Shown: positions 26,335 through 34,059, numbered from the stretch's first letter. The stretch: 50,795 nucleotides of DNA from Bacteroidales bacterium (GCA_003818205.1 RPRQ01000033.1:1-50795); one strand, 5' to 3'. Made by a program: numbers and translations. The notes: a model not told the origin generated them from the letters alone.

Positions 26335-27504
26335 CTATCTGAAAATATTAAATTGTCGTGTCCTTTGAAGCGTTTCGTTAAATGTATTTAAATCAGAGCA
26401 TAATGAGATTCGTAGGTAACCCTCGCCATTGCTACCGAAAACTGTTCCTGGGGTAATAAAAACGCCTAACTGCTTTAATATCTCACCTGAAAAAGTCTCG
26501 GATTCAACCATATATGGAGGTATTTTTACCCAAAGGAATAATCCGCTTTGGTCGGGATTGAATGTACAATCCAACTCCCCTGCAATCTGCTTTGCTATTC
26601 GCTGACGTTCCCTATACTCGGCATTCAAGTTGCTAAACCACTCCTTTCCGCACGCAAGAGCTGCCACAGCAGCTAGCTGAACGGGTAGTGGCATGCCTGA
26701 ATCCATATTGGTTTTAAATCTGAGCACAGCTGAAAGCACATCGGCATTACCCACCATCATTCCAACACGCCAACCTGCCATGTTGTGGGATTTACTTAGG
26801 GAATTCAGTTCAACAGCCACCTCACCTGCCCCCTCAACCTGAAGAATTGACATTGGCTCAGGGTTTAGGATAAAGCTGTAGGGATTATCATGGCAAATCA
26901 GTATTCCATGCTTTTTCCCAAACTCAATAATTCGTTCGAAAAGCGGTAAGGTTGCCCTAGTACCTGTTGGCATATTCGGGTAGTTAACCCACATCAACTT
27001 TACACCCTTGAGGTCAAGTTTTTCTAACCCATCAAAATCAGGATAGAAGTTATTCTGCTCAAGAAGCGAGTAGGTCAATACCTGTGCACCTGCCATCTCG
27101 GATGCTGCTCGGTAAACAGGGTATCCCGGGTTAGGAACTAAAACCTTATCGCCATCATTTAGAAGCGCCATGCTCAGGTGCATAATACCCTCCTTAGAGC
27201 CCATCAATGGCAAAACCTCAGTATTCGAGCAAGCAGAAACACCATAATATCTTGAATACCACTCAGAAATAGCCTTTCGAAGCTCATCGGAGCCACGGTA
27301 ATTCTGATAGCCATGGCTATCGCTCTTATTGCTTATCTCGTTAAGCATATCAACCATCTCAGCAGGGGGAGGTAAATCGGGGCTACCAATCCCAAGGTTA
27401 ATAACCTTTACCCCTTGATTCGAAAGCATTTCCAACTCCTGTCTCTTCTTAGAGAAGTAGTATTCCTGAATCTCGCCTATTCTTCTTGATGTTTGTATTT
27501 CCAT
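26335..27504 (-). CDS. Class I/II pyridoxal-phosphate aminotransferase, probably aromatic
   Basis: A 389-residue fold-type I aminotransferase. It has INLGIGSPDLPPP, YQNYRGSDELRKAI, the glycine-rich MGSKEGI, NYPNMPTGT, the DNPYSFIL segment and a PLP lysine in ELNSLSKSHNMAGWRVGMM. Lying between pheA and the DAHP synthase-chorismate mutase gene, it probably transaminates phenylpyruvate or 4-hydroxyphenylpyruvate. Many relatives are annotated as LL-DAP or alanine aminotransferases, so the substrate comes from context. Confidence 0.85.
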   Translation of the reverse strand: MEIQTSRRIGEIQEYYFSKKRQELEMLSNQGVKVINLGIGSPDLPPPAEMVDMLNEISNKSDSHGYQNYRGSDELRKAISEWYSRYYGVSACSNTEVLPLMGSKEGIMHLSMALLNDGDKVLVPNPGYPVYRAASEMAGAQVLTYSLLEQNNFYPDFDGLEKLDLKGVKLMWVNYPNMPTGTRATLPLFERIIEFGKKHGILICHDNPYSFILNPEPMSILQVEGAGEVAVELNSLSKSHNMAGWRVGMMVGNADVLSAVLRFKTNMDSGMPLPVQLAAVAALACGKEWFSNLNAEYRERQRIAKQIAGELDCTFNPDQSGLFLWVKIPPYMVESETFSGEILKQLGVFITPGTVFGSNGEGYLRISLCSDLNTFNETLQRTRQFNIFR

Positions 27505-27517
27505 ATTATTTTCTTTT

Positions 27518-27630
27518 AACCACTAAGAACACGAAGGATTTCACGAAGGACACTAAGTAAATACATCATTACCAATTACTTTGTGATGAACTTTGTGTTC
27601 CCTGCCTGCCGTCAGGCAAGGTTTGTGGTT
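27518..27630. repeat. Inverted-repeat element between pheA and the aminotransferase gene
   Basis: AACCACTAAGAACACGAAGG at the left is opposed by ACTTTGTGTTC...TTTGTGGTTT at the right. A palindromic module CCTGCCTGCCGTCAGGCAAGG (27601-27621) sits in the right arm. Sequence type is as in the M1 elements, but no termini or target duplication could be fixed. Confidence 0.55.
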
Positions 27631-27638
27631 TATTTTTT

Positions 27639-28508
27639 TTAACAATAATGCACTAAACTATCCTGCATTTCAGGTTGTTCAACCATTTCATGGCTACGAT
27701 AAACCCCTAAAATTTTCAACGTTGATGTATATTGTCTTGCATACTCTAGCGCTTGATAGAAATCAATAGCTGACATAAAAGCCAAATCGGCATGAAAAAT
27801 ATACTCCCACTTCTTCCCAACTATTGGTAAAGACTGGAGCATAGTCATGTTAATACCATTCTCGGCAAATGGTTTGAGGATTTGGAGCAAACTACCTGGT
27901 TGATGCTTTGCTGTGAATGTTATGCTAGCCTTATTTGAACCGCTCGGAATCTTTGCTATGGATTTTTTCTCAAGGATTAAAAATCTAGTATAGTTCTCCT
28001 TATTCGACTCAATCGATGATGCAATAACATCGAGACCATATTCGTGCGCTGCTTTTTGACTAGCAACCGTTGCAACACCTTTCAGCTTTAGCTCTGCGAT
28101 TTGCTTTGCGCTCAAAGCAGTATCCTCACTTTCAATCAGCCTGATTTCAGGGTGATTCTTGAAAAACAGATCACACTGCGCCAAAGCCATAGGGTGAGAG
28201 CGAACCTCAACGATGGTATCAACCGATTCACCAATGGACGCAATCAGATTTTGAACTATTCGCAGATAAATCTCACCGACTACTTGCAGCTTAGATTCCC
28301 TAATTAGCGTATAATTGGGTAGAATACAACCCACTAGGGAGTTCTCAACCGCCATTACTCCAAAATGTGAATCGCCATTCTCGACGGAGTCGATTAACTG
28401 CTGAAAGGTTATGCACTCATGAATATCGATATTGCCACCAAAATAACCTACCGCTGCCTCCTGGTGAAAAGCGCCTCGAACCCCTTGAATTGAAATAATT
28501 TTTTTCAT
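27639..28508 (-). CDS. pheA: Prephenate dehydratase with ACT domain
   Basis: A 289-residue enzyme making phenylpyruvate from prephenate. The catalytic domain spans about 1-180 (ISIQGVRGAFHQEAAVGYFG, ENSLVGCILPNYTLI, EVRSHPMALAQC, then DTALSAKQIAE and ATVASQKAAHEYGL). An ESNKENYTRFLIL segment and a C-terminal ACT domain with KPGSLLQIL-like HQPGSLLQILKPFAENGINMTMLQS bind phenylalanine for feedback. I chose the ATG at 28508, because the upstream extension to 28580 reads through the attenuator terminator hairpin. It is the first structural gene of the operon. Confidence 0.95.
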   Translation of the reverse strand: MKKIISIQGVRGAFHQEAAVGYFGGNIDIHECITFQQLIDSVENGDSHFGVMAVENSLVGCILPNYTLIRESKLQVVGEIYLRIVQNLIASIGESVDTIVEVRSHPMALAQCDLFFKNHPEIRLIESEDTALSAKQIAELKLKGVATVASQKAAHEYGLDVIASSIESNKENYTRFLILEKKSIAKIPSGSNKASITFTAKHQPGSLLQILKPFAENGINMTMLQSLPIVGKKWEYIFHADLAFMSAIDFYQALEYARQYTSTLKILGVYRSHEMVEQPEMQDSLVHYC

Positions 28509-28537
28509 CTTTTTTATTATTGTTTGAGTATTATCAC

Positions 28538-28569
28538 AAAAAAAGAGGTCCCTCGCCGGGGACCTCTTT
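28538..28569 (-). terminator. Attenuator 2 terminator upstream of pheA
   Basis: On the minus strand AAAGAGGTCCC and GGGACCTCTTT make a perfect 11-bp stem around a 6-base loop, followed by a T-tract. The segment GGTCCCC can instead pair with GGGGACT at the end of leader peptide 2, and AATGC (28570-28574) with GCATT (28596-28600). That gives a mutually exclusive antiterminator. The hairpin ends 29 bases before the pheA start. Confidence 0.88.
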
Positions 28570-28602
28570 GCATTTTTCATCTACTTTTTCTACATAATGC
28601 GT

Positions 28603-28671
28603 CTAGTCCCCATGGTTTTGGCGGTAAAAAAAGTAAAAGAAAAAATAATATGATTGACCTTGGCTATTCAT
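28603..28671 (-). CDS. Phe/Tyr leader peptide 2 (attenuator)
   Basis: A 22-codon ORF beginning MNSQGQS, then nine aromatic codons in a row (YYFFFYFFY, codons 8-16), then RQNHGD and a TAG stop. The last codons (GGG GAC) contain the antiterminator segment that pairs with the left arm of terminator 2. By the established logic of leader-peptide attenuation, a ribosome stalled in the aromatic run leaves GGGGAC free to block the terminator, whereas one reaching the stop masks it. Confidence 0.85.
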   Translation of the reverse strand: MNSQGQSYYFFFYFFYRQNHGD

Positions 28672-28680
28672 CGGTTATCT

Positions 28681-28704
28681 GTTGTTTGTTGTTTGTTGTT
28701 TGTT
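28681..28704 (-). repeat. C/A-rich spacer between the two attenuators
   Basis: On the minus strand this is a short tandem repeat of an AACAAAC-type unit. It can form no secondary structure and separates terminator 1 from leader 2. Confidence 0.6.
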
Positions 28705-28710
28705 TAAAAT

Positions 28711-28736
28711 AAAAAAGCCCCGATTTCTCGGGGCTT
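28711..28736 (-). terminator. Attenuator 1 terminator
   Basis: On the minus strand AAGCCCCGA-GAAA-TCGGGGCTT is followed by TTTT. The overlapping segment CCAAGCCCC (28730-28738) is perfectly complementary to GGGGCTTGG (28784-28792) inside leader ORF 1. ACACAAA (28744-28750) complements TTTGTGT (28774-28780), building a two-helix antiterminator. Confidence 0.9.
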
Positions 28737-28766
28737 GGTTTATTTTGTGTTTTTAATTTCTCATTC

Positions 28767-28838
28767 TTATTTCACACAAATTGCCAAGCCCCTGCTTCCG
28801 TAAAAGAAGAAGTAATAAAAGCTTGCATAAAAATTCAT
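28767..28838 (-). CDS. Phe/Tyr leader peptide 1 (attenuator)
   Basis: A 23-codon ORF: MNFYAS, then FYYFFFY (codons 7-13), then GSRGLAICVK and TAA. Nine of its first thirteen residues are Phe or Tyr. Codons 16-19 carry the GGGGCTTGG antiterminator strand. The spacing suits ribosome-controlled attenuation: the aromatic run ends 7 bases before the antiterminator strand, and the stop lies just past its second helix. Confidence 0.85.
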   Translation of the reverse strand: MNFYASFYYFFFYGSRGLAICVK

Positions 28839-28872
28839 GTTGTGCGAAATCATAGTATGTCGTTTGATTGTG

Positions 28873-28899
28873 CAATATTAAATTATTTATCAATACAAA
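28873..28899 (-). promoter_or_regulatory. Candidate promoter for the pheA-aro operon leader
   Basis: On the minus strand TTTG (28896-28899) lies upstream of TAATATTG (28873-28880), a near match to the Bacteroidota -7 box. The same octamer is used upstream of the trp leader. The spacer of 15 bases is short, so the -33 assignment is weak. Confidence 0.3.
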
Positions 28900-29005
28900 A
28901 AAATATTTTTTAGAATATTTTTCAAAAAACCGGTAGGGTTAAATACCTATACAATTGATTTATTGAGCATTACCATCTATAAAAAAATTGTTTATTCCTA
29001 TAATC

Positions 29006-29209
29006 GTAACTATTCACCACGGAGAAACTGAGGGCACAGAGTTTCACAACTTGTCCCGATTTATCGGGAGAGAAAATATTTATATTTTTCGTGTTAGAGA
29101 TTCTTTTGCATTTTGATACTCAGTCGTTTTTATTAAGTACTTCTATAGTTCTCCGTAGTCTTCGTGTCTCCATGGTTTTTGTTCAATTCGATTACTGCTG
29201 AATAGTTAC
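29006..29209 (+). mobile_element. MITE-like element (family M1, copy B)
   Basis: A 204-bp element between GTAACTATTC (29006-29015) and GAATAGTTAC (29200-29209), flanked by perfect 8-bp duplications CTATAATC (28998-29005 and 29210-29217). It closely matches copy C but has a 21-bp insertion (29049-29069) containing the palindrome TCCCGATTTATCGGGA. It lies between the divergent aro and trp attenuators. Confidence 0.88.
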
Positions 29210-29249
29210 CTATAATCTATTTTATTTTTTTTGAAAAATCTACTAAATA

Positions 29250-29279
29250 TTTGTTTTTGAAAAATATTTCTTAATATTG
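29250..29279 (+). promoter_or_regulatory. Candidate promoter for the trp leader
   Basis: TTTG (29250-29253), an 18-base spacer and TAATATTG (29272-29279) fit the Bacteroidota primary-sigma pattern with one -7 mismatch. A start near 29286 would precede the leader ORF start at 29302. Confidence 0.4.
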
Positions 29280-29301
29280 TCAAATCAAAATCAAACAAAA
29301 A

Positions 29302-29379
29302 GTGATAAACAAATCAAACATTCAAGCATGGTGGTGGCACAGCAAAACATTTGTTGTGTTAAGCACTTATGCCCATTGA
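29302..29379 (+). CDS. Trp leader peptide (attenuator)
   Basis: A 25-codon ORF with GTG start, containing three consecutive TGG codons (29329-29337; residues QAWWWHSK) and ending TGA. No in-frame ATG exists before the Trp codons. GTTAAGC (29358-29364), 20 bases after the Trp run, is the perfect complement of GCTTAAC (29420-29426) in the terminator's left arm. ATGTT (about 29382-29386) can pair with AACAT (about 29402-29406) to extend the antiterminator. Layout matches the two Phe/Tyr attenuators. Confidence 0.8.
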   Translation: MINKSNIQAWWWHSKTFVVLSTYAH

Positions 29380-29410
29380 TGATGTTTGAATAAAATATAT
29401 TAACATTTAA

Positions 29411-29447
29411 AGAAGGCTCGCTTAACTAAGCGGGCCTTCTTTTTTTT
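29411..29447 (+). terminator. Trp attenuator terminator
   Basis: AGAAGGCTCGCTT and AAGCGGGCCTTCT form a 13-bp stem with one U-G pair and loop AACT, followed by T7. It is 17 bases before the trpE start. Confidence 0.9.
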
Positions 29448-29463
29448 AACCCTAATTCAAAAA

Positions 29464-30864
29464 ATGAAAACAATAACCTTAAAAACGAAATCATTAAAAA
29501 TGCCTGCGGATACTTACACTCCTGTTAGTATCTATTTAAGGCTGCGTGATGCATTTCCGCAATGCCTATTGCTTGAATGCTCCGATTATAGCTCACGAAA
29601 CGAGGCCTACTCATATATCTGCCTAAAGCCAATTGGGGGGATAATCGTAAACTCATCGAATTATGAAGTTTACTCCCCATTGCAAAGCAAAACATCATCT
29701 CAATTCGAGAAGAATACCAACGTAGTTGATTTGGTTGATGATTTCTTCAGCAATTTCAAGGTAGAGGGAAATCTATGTAACGAAACACTTCCTGGTTTCT
29801 TTGGATTCTCCACCTACGATGCAATCAATCTATTCGATAATGTTGCGATACAGACCGAAGATTCTGAGATTCCTTTGCTGCGATACGATTTCTATCAGGT
29901 TGTAATCTCGTTCAATCACTTCAATAATACCCTAACTCTGTGCGAATTCTTATCTGACACAGCCGTTAGCGAAAGCGATAAGATTACCTCCTTGCTAGCC
30001 AATAGGAATTCAACATCATTCCCTTTTAAAACGATTGGTCCTGAGCAATCGAATATGACCGATGATAAGTACAAGGAGATGATTGAGCAAGGGAAAAAGC
30101 ATTGTGCTCGTGGAGATGTGTTTCAAATTGTTTTATCAAGAAAATTCAGCAGGGAGTTTACAGGCGATGAGTTCAATGTTTACCGTGCTTTGCGCTCAAT
30201 AAACCCGTCGCCATACCTTTTCTACTTCGATTATCTTGGTTACAAGCTTTTCGGCTCATCACCTGAGGCGCAGCTAAAAGTAGAGGATGGAAAAGCAAAA
30301 ATCAACCCAATTGCAGGTTCGGCGCCAAGAACAGGGGATAACAATGTAGATAAAAAAGCGATTGAAGATCTACTGGCCAATCCGAAAGAGAACTCTGAGC
30401 ATTGCATGCTTGTTGACTTAGCACGAAATGATTTAAGCAGATTTTCGAGCGAAGTTGAAGTTGAAACTTACCGTGAGGTTCATTCCTACTCACATATAAT
30501 CCACTTAGTCTCAACGGTGGTTGGCCAAATCGATAGCAATATTGGTTTATGCAAACTTTTTGGAGCAACTTTTCCTGCAGGAACGCTAAGCGGTGCACCT
30601 AAACATCGTGCAGTTCAGCTAATAAATGAGATTGAGCCGACATCGAGAGGCTATTACGGAGGAGCAATAGGTTTTATTGGATTGAATGGAAATCTTAACC
30701 ATGCCATTATGATTCGCTCGTTCCTAAGCATGAAAGGTAAACTAACCTATCAGGCTGGAGCAGGCATTGTTATTGGCTCTAAACCCCAAGGGGAGTTAAA
30801 TGAGGTAAACTCAAAGATATCGGCTTTACGAAAAGCGATTGAATTGGCAGAAAAATCATTCTAA
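29464..30864 (+). CDS. trpE: Anthranilate synthase component I
   Basis: A 466-residue chorismate-utilising enzyme that makes anthranilate with TrpG-derived ammonia. The N-terminal region carries LLECSDYSSRNEAYSYICLKP, where tryptophan feedback residues normally lie. The catalytic half has GDVFQIVLSRKFS, NPSPYLFYFDY, GSSPEAQL, PIAGSAPRTGDN, EHCMLVDLARNDLSR, GTLSGAPKHRAVQLI and AGAGIVIGSKPQGE. First gene of the trp operon, directly after the attenuator. Confidence 0.97.
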   Translation: MKTITLKTKSLKMPADTYTPVSIYLRLRDAFPQCLLLECSDYSSRNEAYSYICLKPIGGIIVNSSNYEVYSPLQSKTSSQFEKNTNVVDLVDDFFSNFKVEGNLCNETLPGFFGFSTYDAINLFDNVAIQTEDSEIPLLRYDFYQVVISFNHFNNTLTLCEFLSDTAVSESDKITSLLANRNSTSFPFKTIGPEQSNMTDDKYKEMIEQGKKHCARGDVFQIVLSRKFSREFTGDEFNVYRALRSINPSPYLFYFDYLGYKLFGSSPEAQLKVEDGKAKINPIAGSAPRTGDNNVDKKAIEDLLANPKENSEHCMLVDLARNDLSRFSSEVEVETYREVHSYSHIIHLVSTVVGQIDSNIGLCKLFGATFPAGTLSGAPKHRAVQLINEIEPTSRGYYGGAIGFIGLNGNLNHAIMIRSFLSMKGKLTYQAGAGIVIGSKPQGELNEVNSKISALRKAIELAEKSF

Positions 30865-30883
30865 GAATATAAAAAACAAGCAA

Positions 30884-31462
30884 ATGGCATCAATACTAGT
30901 TTTAGACAATTACGATTCGTTCACATATAACCTTGTCCACTACATTAAAAAGTATGGCAAGCATAAACTCGATGTATATCGAAACGATGAGATTTCAGTT
31001 GATGAGGTAGATAGATATGATGGAATCGTTTTATCGCCTGGACCTGGAATACCATCGGAGGCAGGGAATTTACTGCCAATCATCAATAGATATAAGGAGA
31101 CCAAGAGAATATTTGGCGTATGCCTTGGTCAACAGGCTATTGCCGAATCGTTTGGCGGCACACTCATTAATATAAGTACCGTTTATCATGGCGTTGCGAC
31201 TAAAATGATAATACAATCCCCTGCGCATTACCTTTTCGATGAATTGCCAATAGAATTCATGGCAGGGCGTTACCATTCATGGGCGGTAAGTTCAGATGGA
31301 TTTCCATCGTGCCTCAAGATTGATGCCTTGGACGAAAACGGCCAAATAATGGCGTTAAGCCATAAGGAGTATAATATCTGTGGGGTTCAATTCCACCCTG
31401 AATCGATACTAACTCCTTTAGGTAAGCAGATTATTAATAATTGGTTGAAACGATTTAATTAA
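30884..31462 (+). CDS. trpG: Anthranilate synthase component II (glutamine amidotransferase)
   Basis: 192 residues from the ATG at 30884. A longer frame from 30839 overlaps trpE but adds a lysine/asparagine-rich stretch without family similarity. Class I amidotransferase motifs: VLDNYDSFTYNLVHYI, LSPGPGIPSEAGN, nucleophile Cys in FGVCLGQQAIAE, and the His/Glu pair in GVQFHPESILT. It starts 19 bases after trpE. Confidence 0.96.
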   Translation: MASILVLDNYDSFTYNLVHYIKKYGKHKLDVYRNDEISVDEVDRYDGIVLSPGPGIPSEAGNLLPIINRYKETKRIFGVCLGQQAIAESFGGTLINISTVYHGVATKMIIQSPAHYLFDELPIEFMAGRYHSWAVSSDGFPSCLKIDALDENGQIMALSHKEYNICGVQFHPESILTPLGKQIINNWLKRFN

Positions 31463-31470
31463 AAACTATT

Positions 31471-31560
31471 AAACCACAAAGTGCACAAAGGTCTTCACGA
31501 AGTGCACAAAGGTCTAGACTTCAAATTTTTTCTTTGTGTATCCTTTGTGTCCTTAGTGGT
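31471..31560. repeat. Inverted-repeat element between trpG and trpD
   Basis: AACCACAAAGTGCACAAAGG on the left faces CCTTTGTGTCCTTAGTGGTT on the right. An internal direct copy 'cacgaagtgcacaaaggtct' is present. It belongs to the 'accacNNag' type of arm also found in the M1 elements; termini and target duplication are unclear. Confidence 0.55.
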
Positions 31561-31575
31561 TAAAAAAAATGGAAA

Positions 31576-32568
31576 ATGAAAAATCTTATTAATAAACTCC
31601 TAGAATCACAAAGATTAACTCGCCCCGAGGCGTTCAGCCTAATGCAGGGAATTGCTAATGGCAGCGTGAACGAATCGCAAATGGCAGCTGTGCTATCGGC
31701 ATATATCATGCGTGCAATTAGCCTTGAAGAGCTCCAAGGCTTTCGTGATGCATTGCTAGAATTAGCGCGTAAAGTAGAACTTAATAATGGAGAGGTAATC
31801 GACCTATGTGGAACAGGTGGTGATGGCAAAAACACCTTTAATATTTCAACTTTATCGGCATTTGTTGTAGCAGGCGCAGGAATTCCCGTTGCTAAACATG
31901 GAAACTACGGTGTTTCATCGGCATCGGGCTCATCGAACGTGATGGAGCACTTCGGGTACAAATTCTCCAACGATTTTGATAAACTAAAGCGAGAACTCCA
32001 TTCCACCAATGTTTGTTTCATGCACGCCCCTCTCTTTCACCCTGCATTAAAAGCCATTGGACCAATTCGCAAACAGCTAGGGGTGAAAACTTTTTTTAAT
32101 ATCCTTGGACCACTTGTAAATCCATCAAATCCGAAGTTTCAGGTGAGTGGAGTATTTAATATTGAGGTTGGACGTATTTATAGCTATCTACTTCAATCGG
32201 AATCAAAGAATTTTACTGTGGTTCACAGTCTCGATGGTTACGATGAAGTCTCGCTAACCTCAGATATAAAGGTGTTCACAAAAAATGGAGAAGAGCTCTT
32301 GACCCCTCAAAAGTTTGGTCTTAATATTTTGAGACAAGAAGAGCTGCATGGAGGAACCTCTGTACCTGAAGCAGCAGAAATATTTAAATCAATCTTAGAA
32401 AACAAAGCAACAGCCGCACAAAAGAATGTGGTGATTGCCAATTCTGCCCTAGCCATAAAATGCTTTAAGGGCGATATCTCATTAATTGATTCCGTAGATC
32501 TTGCGAGAGAATCAATAGAATCGGGTAGTGCTTTAAAGTCATTCAAAAATCTTATTAATCAGCAATAA
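31576..32568 (+). CDS. trpD: Anthranilate phosphoribosyltransferase
   Basis: A 330-residue enzyme transferring phosphoribose from PRPP to anthranilate. Motifs: DLCGTGGDGKNTFNISTLSAFVVAGAG, KHGNYGVSSASGSSNVMEHFG, and CFMHAPLFHPALKAIGPIRKQLGVKTFFNILGPLVNPS. Separated from trpG by the repeat and from trpC by only 2 bases. Confidence 0.97.
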   Translation: MKNLINKLLESQRLTRPEAFSLMQGIANGSVNESQMAAVLSAYIMRAISLEELQGFRDALLELARKVELNNGEVIDLCGTGGDGKNTFNISTLSAFVVAGAGIPVAKHGNYGVSSASGSSNVMEHFGYKFSNDFDKLKRELHSTNVCFMHAPLFHPALKAIGPIRKQLGVKTFFNILGPLVNPSNPKFQVSGVFNIEVGRIYSYLLQSESKNFTVVHSLDGYDEVSLTSDIKVFTKNGEELLTPQKFGLNILRQEELHGGTSVPEAAEIFKSILENKATAAQKNVVIANSALAIKCFKGDISLIDSVDLARESIESGSALKSFKNLINQQ

Positions 32569-32570
32569 CC

Positions 32571-33380
32571 ATGGATATTCTAGAAAAGATTGTGACCCAT
32601 AAAAGGCAGGAGGTTGCGGAACGCAAAGAGCTCTACCCAATTAAACTGCTTGAGCGGAGTATCTACTATCAGGCTCAACCCCTTTCGCTGAAAAGCTATA
32701 TAATGCGCGAAGATTTATCGGGTATAATCGCTGAGTTTAAAAGGAAATCGCCCTCAAAAGGGATGATAAACGAATATGCAAAACCCGAGAAAGTATGCTT
32801 GGAGTACATGCAGGGTGGAGCATCAGCGCTATCGGTGCTAACCGATAATCAATTCTTTGGAGGTAGCAGTAAAGATTTAACCACGGCTCGAAGATTGAAT
32901 TTCTGCCCGATTCTGCGTAAAGACTTTATCGTTGAAGAGTATCAAATTATTGAAGCACGCAGCATTGGGGCTGATGCAATACTTCTTATTGCCGAGATAT
33001 TGACAAAGAATGAGCTAAAATCACTTTCAAATTTTGCAGCATCATTAAATCTAGAGGTTCTTTTTGAGGTTCATGATGAAGGTAGCATTGCTAAACTACC
33101 TGTCAATGCACAAATAATCGGTATAAACAGTAGAAATCTAAAGGATTTCAGCGTTGATATTGACCATTCAATTGCACTGCTAAAGTATTTGCCGAAAGAT
33201 TCAGTAAAAATTGCCGAAAGCGGAATCGATTCCCCCGAAAGGCTCATCACTTTGAAAAAGAATGGATTTAATGGATTTCTTATCGGCGAAAAATTTATGA
33301 AAGAGGCCAATCCTGGTAAAGCATGTGCGCAGTTTACAGCAAGAGTTAAAGAGTTGGAAAAATCTTTAATAGTAAATTAA
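32571..33380 (+). CDS. trpC: Indole-3-glycerol-phosphate synthase
   Basis: A 269-residue TIM barrel. IAEFKRKSPSKGMI holds the substrate-binding lysine, ILRKDFIVEEYQI the catalytic lysine, and LEVLFEVHDEG, IGINSRNLKDFSVD, and KIAESGIDSPE complete the set. Starts 2 bases after trpD. Not fused to trpF. Confidence 0.97.
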   Translation: MDILEKIVTHKRQEVAERKELYPIKLLERSIYYQAQPLSLKSYIMREDLSGIIAEFKRKSPSKGMINEYAKPEKVCLEYMQGGASALSVLTDNQFFGGSSKDLTTARRLNFCPILRKDFIVEEYQIIEARSIGADAILLIAEILTKNELKSLSNFAASLNLEVLFEVHDEGSIAKLPVNAQIIGINSRNLKDFSVDIDHSIALLKYLPKDSVKIAESGIDSPERLITLKKNGFNGFLIGEKFMKEANPGKACAQFTARVKELEKSLIVN

Positions 33381-33432
33381 ATATTACACAGAGACACACA
33401 GAGGAGGCACAGAGATGCACAGAGGCAAAGCA

Positions 33433-34053
33433 ATGAAGATAAAGGTTTGTGGCATAACTAACAACAAAGATATAGCTGAGATTTCAGCATTGAAACCTGA
33501 TTATCTTGGTTTTATATTCTATCCACCATCACCAAGGGATGTTACAAATAGAATTGCATCGCTTGATTTATCTGTAATTCCGAAAAAGACAAGCAAAGTT
33601 GCAGTATTTGTGAATGAATCATATGATTCAATATCTAAGATTATTGATAGATATGGATTTGAATTCGTTCAGCTGCATGGCGATGAATCGCCAGAATTCT
33701 GTAACAAACTTCAAAGGATTTCAAAAATTATTAAGGCCTTTAGGATTGCTGATACTTTACCCAAAAACCTAAATGAATATCAAGATACCTGTGATTACCT
33801 GCTTTTTGATTCTGCAGGAAAAAACTATGGAGGGAATGGAATTGGATTTAACCATTTATTGATTAACGAATACAATGGCAAACTGCCATTCTTCTTAAGC
33901 GGTGGAATCTCGGTGGATGATTCATCAAACGTAAAAACGATAACGCACAAAAACCTACATGCAGTGGACATAAACAGCAAGTTTGAAATTGAACCTGGGA
34001 TAAAGGATATGGAAAAGCTGAAGGCTTTCTTTAATAACATGATTTCGAGATGA
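33433..34053 (+). CDS. trpF: Phosphoribosylanthranilate isomerase
   Basis: 206 residues from the ATG at 33433, which begins MKIKVCGITN with the catalytic Cys. The upstream in-frame ATG at 33415 lies in a 'cacagagg' repeat (about 33386-33432) and adds no family sequence. Other motifs: DYLGFIFYPPSPRD, FVQLHGDES, catalytic Asp in YLLFDSAGKNYGGNGIGFN, and FLSGGIS. Confidence 0.94.
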   Translation: MKIKVCGITNNKDIAEISALKPDYLGFIFYPPSPRDVTNRIASLDLSVIPKKTSKVAVFVNESYDSISKIIDRYGFEFVQLHGDESPEFCNKLQRISKIIKAFRIADTLPKNLNEYQDTCDYLLFDSAGKNYGGNGIGFNHLLINEYNGKLPFFLSGGISVDDSSNVKTITHKNLHAVDINSKFEIEPGIKDMEKLKAFFNNMISR

Positions 34054-34059
34054 TGGAGG

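Noticed and set aside
28509-28580. Longer N-terminus for pheA starting MKNAKRSPARD
   Set aside because: These codons are the terminator hairpin of attenuator 2. The family's start MKKIISIQGVRGAF begins at 28508.
29326-29406. ATG-started ORF (MVVAQQN...) as the trp leader
   Set aside because: That frame has no Trp codon; the GTG frame carries three in a row and stops before the antiterminator's second helix.
33415-33432. Upstream ATG for trpF
   Set aside because: It lies in a cacagagg repeat and adds MHRGKA, absent from the family; MKIKVCG at 33433 fits.
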